Positions 11,850 through 23,003 of a DNA stretch of 64,000 nucleotides are shown here, one piece after another. Origin of the DNA: Chelydra serpentina (taxonomy: Eukaryota; Chordata; Testudines; Chelydridae). Within the stretch, counting starts at the first letter, position 1. Every line of letters begins with the position of its first letter. The stretch lies in assembly GCA_037349315.1 (NCBI GenBank), contig JBAIAC010000054.1, forward strand, positions 2,356,001 through 2,420,000, written 5' to 3'. Below the pieces are notes generated by a model. That model was not told the DNA's origin, did no database searches, and saw nothing but the letters and a program-made list of their open reading frames with translations. The position numbers and the translations under genes are program-made.

Positions 11850-12633
11850 TAAATGAGATGAGAGGCCTTCCCTACAGAAAGATGTGCTGATTTAATTTAA
11901 ATTGGTGTTTACAGGGATATAGTTAAACCAGTGCAAATACCTGTAGGCCATGCTTGTTTTTAGCTTAAACTTGTTCCTAATCAATTTAAGTTAAATTAAA
12001 ATAGGCCATGCTTATACCAAGAGGTGTCCACACAGCCATTTTCACCAGTGTAATTCTATCAGTTTAAATTCACATCTTTTAAATAAAACTAGTGCAAGCC
12101 CTCAGAGATGGCAGTTCAGATATCCAAGCTGACCGGCCAGTTTCAAAGTGGTGCAGATAGCTTCAGGAAATCATTTATTTTCTTGAGGATAAGAAAACTA
12201 TTTAAGGAAAACTTGAACGCTAGGGGAGAGCATTTGGCACATGGGTAGAAGGAAGAGGAGGATGTAAGCTCAAAGATCAGCGTGGAAGAACTTTTTGAAA
12301 CGTGAGCAGTGGTTAAGGTTACCCAGGATGGTGAGGGGGGAAGGCAGCAGGATGGGAAGTAGGCAGAAATGAAAGCAGAGGCATAGACAGAGTGAAGTTG
12401 TGCAAGGCCCCAAGGGTAAGGATAAGTGGCTTGATCTTGAAGTTGGTTCTTCCTGCTGAACTAAATTATGCAGCTGAATAAGCAGAATTTGAATGGCTGT
12501 TGCTCATATCTTGTAATGGAATACCATGCATGTGTAACAACATGAAATAACACTTTCAAATTAACACTTTTCCAAGCATTCCAAAGATTTGTTTTAATCA
12601 ACTGTATTTTTGTACTTGCTCTTCTCTCCCCAG
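11850..12633. other. Intron upstream of the first visible RABL6 exon
   Basis: The stretch 11880-12100 is A/T-rich and looks like an old, unrecognised MITE. The final bases show a pyrimidine tract (CTTCTCTCCCCAG) that ends in the AG at 12632-12633, the acceptor of the next exon. Confidence 0.5.
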
Positions 12634-12768
12634 TGAAAATTGTAATCCGAGGGGACAGGAATACAGGGAAAACCACACTCTGGCACCGACTCCAGGGGAA
12701 GAAGTTTGTTGAGGAATATATTCCTACTCAGGAGATCCAAGTCACCAGCATCCACTGGAACTATAAAA
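12634..12768 (+). CDS. RABL6: RABL6 exon (G1/P-loop), 135 bp
   Basis: RABL6 is an atypical Ras-superfamily GTPase-like protein with a long C-terminal tail, linked in mammals to cell-cycle control and p14ARF. This exon encodes 44 complete codons after two bases (TG) that finish the Met codon begun upstream. It contains the P-loop GDRNTGKT, followed by [20 protein letters not shown], the switch I/effector region, and ends at WNYK plus one base. The acceptor is CTCTCCCCAG and the donor is A|GTAAGA. The reading continues in frame to the next exon as a Thr codon split A|CC. An open frame continuing to 12884 is intron read-through, and the GTG at 12633 is the splice AG plus TG, not a start. The protein is nearly identical to mammalian RABL6 here. 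Confidence 0.97.
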
Positions 12769-13363
12769 GTAAGAAGGGAGAGGGAATGGAGGGTGCCTGG
12801 GGGAAGGAAAAGTCTCTGCCTTGGAGGCAGGAATTCCTCTGTAGCCTCAGCTGTCTCTTGCGGCTTTATCCAGTTTGGATTTAAAATGGGTACTCATCAC
12901 TCTTACTTGATTTATTCAAATAATCCTGTTTTTTAATCCTTTCACTCAGTAATTACATTATCAACCATTTAAACAGATGTCCTCAGTAGTTAAAATCACA
13001 GGAAGAAATTTAACAAAACATGAGTATGAATAGAAATGTTCATTGTATTTTTTTTTTGCTGTTTCAATGAAAACATATTTTATTATTGGAAATGTGTCCC
13101 TGGAGAGCTGAATACTGAAATACAAGAGTACTGTGTTAGTACATTTAGTACTAGCAGGTGAAAAGCAGTCTAGTCTCACCATGCAATTGGAGTGTAAATC
13201 CATACTGGACAATGGTGAAAAGTGAATTAGATTTTTAAAATGCTTGTAGTTCTAATAACCTTATGTAGAGATATTAATACAAGTAAGAGGTATTGAAAAA
13301 CAGAATTACTGTATCTTGTCAATGATGCTAGAAGACTCTTGCTTGAGTTGCAGAGATGGGGTG

Positions 13364-14179
13364 TGTCATAAATATAAAGGGAAGGGGGAGAGGATCTGAT
13401 GCAGTGCTATAAGATCCTCTGACCAGTAAAGGGTTAAGAAATGCAGGTAGCCAGACTGACACCTGACCTGGCTGGCATCTGACCAATAAGGGGACAAGAT
13501 ACTTTCAAATCTTGGGAGGGGGAAAAAGCTTGGTGTGTGGCTTTGTCTGAGTCCGAGTGATCTTGGAAGACAGAAGGAACCTACAGAAAATCAAACCTCC
13601 CTTTTCTGAAGTAAGTTTAGATAGCATAGCGAATAGATTTCTGTTTAATTTTGCTTGGTGTATTCCCTGTGTTAGAGCGGGGGGGGGGGGGGGGGGATTC
13701 ATGGTTTTCTGTAACTTTAAGGTTTTGTCCAGAGGGGGGAATCTCTCTGAGTTTGGAAATTGAGTGCCCTGTGAAATAGTTACCATCCTGATTTTACAGA
13801 GATGATTTTACCTTCTTTATTTTTAATAAAATCCTTCTTTTAAGAAGCTGACTGTTTTCTATGGTGTTAAAACCCCGGGGGGGTGGGGTTTTTTAGATCA
13901 CTGTGTAACCAATTGGTTAAGGGATTATTCTCAAGCTTCCCAGGAAAGGGGGCTCCGAGCTTGAAGGGGCATTTGGGGGGAAAGGAAGTTCGTGATTCCT
14001 TTCCTGGATTCCTGCTCAAACCCACTTGATGGTGGCAGCGAAAAAAGCATTTCTCAGGGTGCAGGGAATTTTGTACCTTGGGGGTTTTAACCTAAGATGG
14101 TAAAAATAAGCTTAGGGGTTCTTCATGCGGGTCCCCACGTCTTTACCCTAGAGTTTAGAGTGGGGAGGGAACCCTGACA
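13364..14179 (+). mobile_element. Solo LTR of an endogenous retrovirus
   Basis: The 816-bp unit starts TGTCATAAATATAAAGGG and ends CCCTGACA, so it has the inverted TGTCA...TGACA termini of a retroviral LTR. A 5-bp target duplication GGGTG flanks it (13359-13363 and 14180-14184). A polyadenylation signal AATAAA lies near 13825. There is no primer-binding site, internal region or second LTR nearby, so it is a solo LTR left by recombination between the two original LTRs. It matches an LTR type I recognise as abundant in turtles. A G run (about 13680-13697) lies inside. Confidence 0.88.
13680..13697. repeat. Poly-G tract
   Basis: An unbroken run of about 18 G lies inside the solo LTR. The length may be affected by sequencing or assembly. 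Confidence 0.9.
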
Positions 14180-15490
14180 GGGTGGAAGTCGTCTTCTTGC
14201 TATGGCAGCATAAAGGAATGGGAAGTGGGATTTTTACAGCGTGCGCAGAACGTTGCTGATGGAGAAACTGCATAACACAGCAGCAGATTATTTTAGGAGA
14301 CCCTCTTCAGAGCTGAATCATAGGAGGCAGGAGAGGGTAGGCTGAGCGGGAGAGGGAGCAGGGCCATGGTGCAGGCCTCTAACAGTGTCAGTACCTGCCC
14401 ACTTCTCATGCGTGCCCCCTTTTCTCTGGACAGTTGTGGCTGATAAGAGTCATTTCACAGGCCCCCTTTCTCTTGGTTAGGTGTGAGCCTGCTTTTCGTT
14501 TTACATCAGGGTGGCGCCTGCCTCTCGCAAGCAAACACCCCCCACCTCCCTCAGCTGGTCTTCAACAGCTCAGCTCTCTGGCCGAGCCGCACATGCTGTC
14601 CGTCCTTCCAGGGTATATAGTCCAAGTTCTTTCTCGGCCCCGGTATGGGGCCATAGCTCTAAGGCTTCTTCCCCGAGGCACTGCTGCCTTCAATCACCCA
14701 TCTGGGGCCCATCTCGGTACCCTCAGCTAGTGTCCTTTTCCAGCAGCCCTCCCTCGACTCAGTCTGCAACCAGACCAGCAGTGCCCATCTGACGAGATCA
14801 AACTAGCTAGAGACAAAGGGTAAGAAAAAAATATTCTACAAATACATTTGGAGGAAGACCAAGGACAGGGTAGGCTTGTTACTCAATGAGGGGGAAAAGA
14901 AAAATAACAGAAAATGTGGAAATGACAGAGGTGGTTAATGACTTTTGTTTTGGTATTCACCAAAAAGGTTGGTGGTGATTGGACATCTAACATAGTGAAT
15001 GTCAGTGAAAATGAGGTAGGATCAGAGGCTGAAATAGGAAAAGAACAAGTTAATTATTTAGACAATTTAGATGTCTTCAAGTCACCAGGGCCTGATGAAA
15101 TGCATCGTAGAATACTTAAGAAGCTGACTGAGGAGATATCTGAGCCATTAGCAATTATCTTTGAATAGTCATGGAAGACTAGAGAGATTCCAGACAACTG
15201 GAAAATGGCACCTATAAAAGAGGGAAATAAGGACAACCCGGGGAATTACAGACCAGTCAGCTTAACTTCTGTACCTGGAAAGATAATAGAGCAAATAATT
15301 AAGCAATCAGTTTGCAAACATCTAGAAGATAAGGTGATAAGTAACAGTGAGCATGGATTTGTCAAGAACAAATTGTGTCAAATCACCTGATAGCTCTCTT
15401 TGACAGGGTAATAAGCCTTTTGGATGGGGGGGAAGTGGTAGATGGGATATATCTTGACTTTAGTAAAGCTTTTGATACTGTCTTGAATGA

Positions 15491-15560
15491 CCTTCTCATA
15501 AACTAGGGAAATATAACCTAGATGGCCTTCTCATAAACTAGGGAAATATAACCTAGATGG
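15491..15560. repeat. 35-bp perfect tandem duplication in CR1 RT region
   Basis: The 35-bp unit beginning CCTTCTCATAAACTAGGG and ending ACCTAGATGG is present twice without mismatch (15491-15525 and 15526-15560). It breaks the RT frame just after the DFSKAFDTV box. Confidence 0.95.
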
Positions 15561-16533
15561 ACCTACTATAAGGTGGGTGCATAACTTGTTGGAAAACAGT
15601 TCCCAAGAGTAGTGATCAGTGGTTCACGGTCACGCTGGAAGGGCATAACGAGTGGGGTCCTGCAGGGATCAGTTCTGGGTCCGCTTCTGTTCATTATCTT
15701 CATCGGTGATTTAGATAATGGCATAGAGAATACACTTATAAAGTTTTGCGGACGATACCAAGTGGGAGGGGTTGCAAGTGCTTTGGGGGATAGTATTAAA
15801 ATTCTAAACAATCTGGACGAACTGGAGAAATGGTCTGAAGTAAATAGGATGAAATTCAATAAAGACAAATGCAATCTATTTAGGAAGGAACAATCAGTTC
15901 ACATACAAAATGGGCAATGACTGCCTAGGGAGGAGTACTGAGGAAAGGGATCTGGGGGTCATAGTGGACCACAAGCTAAATATGAGTCAACAGTGTGACA
16001 CTGTTGTAGAAAAAAGCAAACATCATTCTGGGATGTATTAGCAGGAGTGTTGTAAGTAAGACACAAGAAGTAATTCTTCTGCTCTACTCCACACTGATTA
16101 GGCCTTAGCTGGAGTAGCGTGTCCAGTTCTGGGTGCCACATTTCAGGAAAGATGTGGATAAATTGGAGACAGTCCAGAGAAGAGCAACAAGAATGATTAA
16201 AGGTCTAGAAAACATGAGCTATGAGGGAAGATTGAAAAAACTGGGTTTGTTTAGTCTGGAAAAGAAGACTGTGAGGGGACATAAGTTTTCAAGTACATAA
16301 ACGGTTGTTACAAAGAAGAGGGAGAAAAATTTTCTTCTTAACCTGTGAGGATAGGACAAGAAGCAATGGGGTTTAATTGCAGCAAGGGAGGTCTAGGTTG
16401 GACATTAGGAACAATTTCCTAACTGTCAGGGTGGTTAATTACTGGAATAAATTGCCTAGGGAGGTTGTGGGATCTCCATCATTGGAGATTTTAAGAGCAG
16501 GTTAGACAAACACCTGTCGGGAATGGTCTAGAT

Positions 16534-17675
16534 CAGGGGTCAGCAACCTTCCAGAAGTGGTGTGCCAAGTCTTCATTTATTCACTCTAATTCAAGGTTTC
16601 GCGTGCCAGTAATACATTTAACATTTTTAGAAGGTCTCTTTCTATAAGTCTATAATATATAAACTATTGTATGTAAAGTAAATAAGGTTTTTAAAATGTT
16701 TAAGAAGCTTCATTGAAAATTAAATTAAAATGCAGATCTTATCAGTTTAGTGTGATCCTTGCCCTTGCTTTTCCTTGCTGAGTTTTCCAATGTCTGGCAC
16801 GTATTTGGATACTTTAAGGCTTCTGAGTGATCTGTTAACCGGCTCTGAGAGGGACAGAGGACATATTTCATGTGTGAAAATACTTGTTCACACAGGTATG
16901 TAGATCTAAATGCTGAAAGCCTTGCAAACGCAATTTTCTTCAGTTAAATTTCACTGGCAGAGACGTCCAGAAGGTCAGACTAGAGGCCCCATGATCTCTC
17001 TCGGTAGCTTCAAGTGCACTCCACAGATCTCCAAACTTTGATGCCAACAATTCTGAGCTTTTTAACTGAATGAGCTGCATTTCGAAATCTTCATCACCCA
17101 TCCACTGAACTACAGACAAATCCAAGTCGCTTTCGTTGAACTTTTCAGGTTTAATTAGACAAGAAAGCATTGGGCCAAATCGCTGGAAATCTTGAAATCT
17201 GTGAGAAAATTCTGATTCGTTTTTGCATGTACATTCTAATCAACGTCAAACGCAGTGCGTTGTTCCACGTTGCGTGAGGTAAGCAGCAAATCAGAACTTA
17301 AATATCTAGTAGAGTGGCACTGGAACAATTTTTAAGATAGGGGCAAGAGGGGGCGCAGCTCAGCACCCCCTCTTGCCCCTGTCTGCACTCCTCACTGCCC
17401 CAGGCTGAGGCCAGTGGGCCACAGCTGGGGGCGGCCGCAGAGCCCTGGGTCGGCGGCCGCAGAGCCCCCCGGCTCGGTGGCCAGGACCTGGGACCGGCAG
17501 CAGGCTGAGTAGGGCCAGCGGACGGAACCCCGGTTGGCAGGGGGCCGGCGGATGGTACTTCAGGCTGGCAGCTGAGCCCCTGGGACCAGTGGCCAGAACC
17601 CGGGCAGTATGAGTGCTAGTGAAAATCAGCTCGTGTGCCCCCTTTGGCACGCGTGCCATAGGTTGCCTACCCCTG
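16534..17675 (-). mobile_element. hAT DNA transposon, internally deleted, inside CR1
   Basis: An exact 8-bp duplication GTCTAGAT flanks the element (16526-16533 and 17676-17683). The ends CAGGGGTCAGCAACC and GGTTGCCTACCCCTG are inverted repeats with one mismatch. At 16940-17170 on the minus strand a remnant reads KFNESDLDLSVVQWMGDEDF, which resembles hAT transposases of the ZBED/GTF2IRD2-like group, while the right half (about 17340-17640) is GC-rich and non-coding. At 1,142 bp it is a shortened derivative. Confidence 0.88.
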
Positions 17676-17753
17676 GTCTAGATAATATAGTCCTGCCACG
17701 AGTGCAGGGGACTGGACTAGATGACCTCTCGAGGTCTCTTCCAGTTCTATGAT

Positions 17754-20604
17754 CTCTGTACCCTTGCCTGGTTTGGCTTGGTCCCGGGCTCAGCCTGCCC
17801 ACACTGATCTTTTCATGGTCCTGCTGCTACTCTAGCCAGCCAGCCAGGCATCTGGTCTTTGGCAGCCTTCCCTGGGCTCAGTTCTGTCTGGTGAGCTCTC
17901 TGCAGTGAGCTGTCCGTGGCGTGCTGCTCGTCTAGCCAGCCAGGCACCCAATCCTCCCTCCTCAAACTCCATGCAGCAACTGAACTTCTCTGCCCTGCTG
18001 CTTGCCTTATGTAGGGCTCTTCTGGCCCCGGATTGGCCACTCCTCTGCAGCCACTCTAGGTTGCCTGGAGGACTTCTCTCTACTCTACTCTGGGGCAGGG
18101 TGTTGCAGGACCACAAAGGCTCCAGCAGGGGGCCTCTGGACCTAGTCCACCCTGGCACACTTCAATGCCCGTAGTTCTGGGTTGCACTGCCACTTGTAGG
18201 CAGCTCAGCTTGGGCTGCAGTAACTTAGGCAGACAACTTTCACCGAGGGCTGCTTTGCACCCTCCCAATTCTAAGCTATTACTGGGGGGCGGGGGTGTCA
18301 GAGGTGGTTTAAAGCCCCATTAGCTGCACCCTCCCAATTCCAGACTGTTGGTTTTGTGCTGTGCCTCCCAGAGTTGCACCCCAAAATCACACCCTTGGCG
18401 CTAAATAGCATATTAAATAATTCGGTCTGCGAGGGCGTGAGTAGATTTTTCTGTTACTCAACAGATTCTGTGGCTGCCTTCTATCACTTCTTCCTCTCTG
18501 CCAATGGCTCTGGCTGATCTACCCTGACTAGAATTTAAAAGGTTTGCTCTTCCCAGCTGTTACTCCTGGGGGAATTCTGCACCACTGCGCAATGCAGGAT
18601 TTTCACAGAATTCATGCTCTGCACAGAATGTCATTTTCCCCCCTGCAAAATTGGCGCCGTAGAGCTGCTGGCCACTGCTAGGGGCCGCTGGGCCCTCCAG
18701 AGCCTGGCTCCCCAGCTTGCAGTGCCAGGGCGGGCAGACTGCAGTTCCCGGTTTTGCCAGCCCTACTTGATCACATGGTGTGGCCGGGCTGAGAGAGCTT
18801 GGGGAGCTGCAGGGAGGGGCCTCTGCTTTCTGGAAGGGGAGATTGAGGGTAGGGGGGGGGGGGCCTGCTTGGGAGGTGTGTGGGGAGGGGGGTGACTTGA
18901 GCTGTTCTGGGGATGGCCAAACCTTTAAATTGTGCCCCACCGTTATCAGCAGGTAAGCGTGTCTGCCCAGCGGGACAGTAAGGAAGCTGTGTGGAGCAGA
19001 TCCAATGGCAGAGCTCTGGGGGGAGGGGCAGTCTGCTGTTGGGGGTCTCAGAGGGGGGCTCCTTGCCCTGGACAGCATGCTCTGAGGGGAATCATGCTAC
19101 CCTGAGTCCTGTCTGTCTTCATAAAGAGCAGTTCCAGAGCATCGGACCTGTGACTTGGTCACACCCCATGCACCTTTACTTTGGGAGCACCAGCTTTCTG
19201 TTTATCCTGCATCAGCTGGCATAAGGCACTTGGCTGCGCAACTTAGACACAGTCCTGCAGCCTCTGCAGTGCATGAAGGCTCTGCTGGTACTTCCTTGTG
19301 TCAGGCAGAGACCTGTCACTCAGCTCTCTTCCCTCTGTCTGGCTGCTTGGACTGTCAGTCTTATTGTGGAGTACAAGAAAGACTGAAAATAGTTTGGGGG
19401 TATGCTCCACGCTATTTGACTAGCAGAGCTATAAGAGATCAAAATAAGAAACAGGGAAATTCTTTTTTCCATGGTAGTGAGCAACCCTAAAGGCAATTAA
19501 CATCCAAATGGTGGCTACATCTGTAGAATCTGTATTTTTTTCATGTTATAGGTAAATAGTGTGAGATTTATTTATTTTTTTCAGCCTTTACTCTAAGCAA
19601 AAGGGATAATGCACGTACTATTCATAAATACTGCAATGGAAACTGAGGTCTGATTTAAAAAAAAACCCTAACTTACGCCACCAATTACTTGCTTTGTGCA
19701 TGCAGTGGCACTAATTAGGCAGTCAAATTACATGCACAAAATGTTTGAAAACTGTGCTCCGTAAGTAGAGGGAAGTCGGGCAGTTTCTGTTTCCAAACAT
19801 TGGATTGCATCTGTACTTGTTGGATCCCAGGTTCCATTTTTTCTAGTATAGAGGCAGCCCATTTAGCGGGCTGGTTTTGCTGGGAATCCAGTAACTGAAG
19901 GCAATTTTTGCGTAAGGCCAAAGTTAATGTAATGCTCTGTTATAACAGAACTTGGTGTTTGGAAATGACAGCCATGTGTATTGCAAGGTGAAGGGCTTTC
20001 CTCAAGGTGAAATATGCGGTGGGGAGAGGGGGGTCTGATGGACACTTGAGAGATTACAGAGCTGACATTCTGTCTCCTGCTGTCAGTTTGTTGCACTTTA
20101 AAGAAAATAATTATTTTGTTCTTTTAGAGATAATTAATGGGAAAGAATTTCACTTGCTGATCTTATTTAAAATTACTCAGTGCTGTAAAAAAACCTCACA
20201 GCTTTTAACAAACATAATAAGAGATGTTTCCTGCTGTGAAAAACTTCCCACTGAAGATAGACAAGACTGGGCATTTTGAGAAGTCATCCCAGACCTAATT
20301 ACTGTCTTGCTGGCTGGCTTCTTCTGTTAGGGGGAAGACTACCATTTCTTTTGCCTGTGCCACACTCACGCTGTTTGAATAATGATCCTGAGGAGAAGAC
20401 CCTGTCAGCCATTTCCCAAGATTCATTAAATTTCAATCAAATATTCCGGGATCCTTAGGTTGCTCTTTGTAATTATTCTGAAATCTCAGACTGCTGGCAA
20501 AGAATTCATTTTATTAGAGGGATGTGGATTTTTTTCTTCTGAGAATGAACCAAACTGTTTCTCTGATCCATTGATCTCCTGTCTATGGAATCTGGTAAGC
20601 TTTA
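17754..20604. other. Intron stretch with an unknown repeat, no exon
   Basis: 17760-18545 is GC-rich, with several TCTAGCCAGCCAGGCA-like repeats (about 17830 and 17930). The stretch from 18566 begins with a repeat terminus described separately. 19230-20604 is A/T-rich intron-like sequence with nothing I can name. Confidence 0.4.
18566..18900 (+). repeat. Interspersed repeat with terminus TACTCCTGGGGGAATTCTGC
   Basis: The terminus reading ACTCCTGGGGGAATTCTG followed by CACCACTG recurs in inverted orientation at about 42582-42612. That shared, sharp end marks a transposable element, probably a DNA transposon. The other end is not evident, so the right boundary is a guess. The inside is GC-rich with a G run near 18853-18863. 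Confidence 0.45.
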
Positions 20605-21020
20605 GGCCCTGTCCACACTGGCAAATTTCTGTGCAGTAAAGCATCTTTCTGTGCTGTAACTCCCGAGGTTACACACTGCCAAGCCTCTTAGTGCGCAGAA
20701 ACTGCGCCGTTGTAGCGCTTTAAAAAAACCCACCCCAACGAGAGGCGTAGAGCTTTCTGCGCCGGGGGTGCAGCGCTGCGGTGCCAGTGTAGACACCCTG
20801 GTCGATTACAGCATTGCGATTAGCCTCCGGGAGGTGTCCCACAATGTCTGTCCTCACCTCTCTGGTCATCAGTTTGAACTCTACTGCCCTGCCCCGAGGT
20901 AACCAACTATCATCACACTCCTTACATTCCTTGAATTTTGAAAGTCCCCTTCCTGTTTACTTGGTGACACGTGCAGTGGTCTCAGTGCATCTTTCCAGGT
21001 GAGCATGCCTGCTCCACGCA

Positions 21021-22732
21021 CCAGGCGATCCCCCGCTTGGAGCAATGCCGAGCTGCTGGATCTCATCAGAATTTGGGGAGAGGAGGCTGTCCAGTCCCAG
21101 CTGTGCTCCAGCCATAGGAATTAGGATACTTGCGGACAGATTTCACGATGCATGACAAAGGGGCCATGACTGGGACATATTGCAGCACAGGGTCAAAGTG
21201 AAGGAGCTGCGGAATGCCTACTACAAGGTGCGGGAGGCAAACAGCCGCTCCGGTTCTGCACCCAAGAGGAGCTGCTGGTTCTACAAAGAGCTGGATGCGA
21301 TACTCGGCGACCCTCACCTCCACTGCGAAGGCCACTGTGGATACTTCGGTGGCTTGTGTGCCAGTCGATAGTGGACCTAGCCAGGAGGAGGAAATATTGG
21401 GTGAGAATGTGGAGGGTGGGGGGACCCAGAAGCAGAGGATGACTCGGAGGTCAGAGATGCATCCAGCCAGGAGCTCTTTTCTACCCCGGAGGAGCCTAGC
21501 CGGGCACAGCTGTTGGATGTTGGCAAAGCACAAACAGGAGAGGAGGCCCCCGTTAAGTGGATTTGATTTTGGGAATTGCTGAAGTGAGCTGTTAGGGGAA
21601 GGAGGATTGCAGAAAACAGGCTGGTCTCCCACCGCATGCCAAGTCTGAGCCGCGGAACAGACTGTTGATTGACTCCTTCGTTTCACGGGATTCTCCCTCC
21701 GGGAAACTCTCGTGGAGATACTGGGCAATCTGCTGCTGCAGGTTCTTCGGCAGAGCTGCTTTGTTTCTGTCATGGGGGGGGGAACGGCAGTCCATTCCTG
21801 CACACAGGCGAACTGCACACAGGAGCCTGGGCAGAAGCTGCAGGCTTGGAGAAGACCCTCCCTTGATTCTCAGCAGCGAGATCTTCCATAATGATCACAT
21901 CCTGTGGAAAGTGTGGGGACAGGAATGATTATCAGGCACCCCCCTACAGTGCTGGCTCTTCCCAAGAGCCACGTGCCCAGTGTACAGCAGGATCTGGGGA
22001 AAGTGATTTACCCTCCCCTTGTAACTACTCACCATTTTTGGGGTCTTGTGGCTCATGTGTGCTTGACTGGGGTCAGCCAGTTAGTGACAGATGTGAGAGT
22101 ACTGGCTGTATTTTAAAGCACTGAATCAGTGTTCTGTGTTGCAAACAATACTGCTTCTGTAAAATATTGCATTTAAACTTCACAGAGATGACCTTGGGAG
22201 CCCAGCCTCCCTCTTTGTTATCGGTGGCGGAATGGCTGCGCAGACTTAGAAAGCAACCAAGAAGACTAAGGAGGACTTTCTGCGTTATGTTAAGATGTAC
22301 TCCGCCGCCGAGAAACAGGAATTGAAGGAGTGGCAGGACAGCGAGAAGAGGGACCCAAAGGAGAGTGCGGCATGCCAGAATGAAGCCAGAGAGCGGCTCT
22401 TAAAGGTTACAGAGTGGCAAGAGGACACGCACCAGGCGACACTAGCTCTTTGAACCGAGCAGCTCCGTGTCCGCCCTCCCCTGCAGCCGCTGTCACAAAA
22501 TTCTTTCTCATCCTCCCAGACACTGCCATCTCACTCTTATCAACCTCCTGGCTCCAGTCTCTACCCGCAGTATTCCACTCCTCCCTCCTCACAGTCCAGC
22601 ACTGCAGACTCCCACTACTCACTGCACCCAACACTCATCCCTCTGCAGTTTGTCCCTGTTGAAGTACAGTACCAGCTACATTGTACTCCAATGGAGAAGA
22701 TTGGATATGATCCCTGGACGTACAAAATCCTG
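21021..22732 (+). pseudogene. Harbinger Myb/SANT-like DNA-binding gene, broken (copy 2)
   Basis: This is the counterpart of 8309-10045. The region begins with a WSNAELLDLIRIWGEEAVQ-like SANT helix block at about 21036-21095, then QHRVKVKELRNAYYKVREAN (about 21180-21240) and SCWFYKELDAILGD (about 21270-21315), which copy 1 has partly lost. Later come the acidic linker (about 21380-21460), EKQELKEW-like text near 22310-22340 and a proline/serine-rich C-terminus (about 22500-22700). Frameshifts and a stop in the SANT region make it non-functional. It is somewhat more complete than copy 1 and the better template for recognising the family. Confidence 0.75.
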
Positions 22733-23003
22733 GGACCCCTCCTCCTCCTGGGACCTTCCCTCATCCCCTCACTGCTGATGGGTGTGTGTTTTGTTTTTTT
22801 TTTGGTTTGATAAAAGAATTGTGTTGGTGTGAAAGCAATCTCTATTCTATTAATTGAAAGCAAATAGAGCCCTGCAAAGCAACATACAATTATGTTAAAC
22901 TCACATATTGCATTGTCTGCACCAATCACCTCCTACCATTACAAGCACTGCACTCCTGAGCATAGCGACAAATATTAGTGGCTTTCAGCTTCAAATTGCT
23001 GCC

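Larger units (their letters stand above)
14810..17753 (+). mobile_element. CR1-type LINE, 5'-truncated, split by a hAT element
   Basis: ORF2 pieces on + are visible at 14938-15168 ([20 protein letters not shown]), 15205-15390 ([20 protein letters not shown]), around 15450-15490 (DFSKAFDTV) and 15612-15920 (GVLQGSVLGPLLFIIFIGDL, then LINKEWSEVNRMKFNKDK-like text). An in-frame stop lies at about 15166 and several frameshifts follow. Further 3' sequence, CAGTTCTGGGTGCC to GGATAAATTGGAGA, runs to 16525 and resumes after the hAT to a tail GGTCTCTTCCAGTTCTATGA at about 17730-17750. The copy is dead. Its protein text differs from the younger CR1s in the window, so it is another subfamily. A 35-bp tandem duplication lies inside at 15491-15560. 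Confidence 0.9.

Noticed and set aside
12633..12884. Open frame starting just before the RABL6 P-loop
   Set aside because: The apparent start is GTG formed by the splice AG and exon TG. The Met codon is split across the intron, and reading past 12768 enters the intron.
18560..19078. 172-residue proline-rich minus-strand open frame
   Set aside because: It lies across a GC-rich repeat, has no conserved domain, and GC bias alone gives long stop-free frames.
21066..21818. 250-residue minus-strand open frame
   Set aside because: It is the antisense of the SANT-like gene in Harbinger copy 2.
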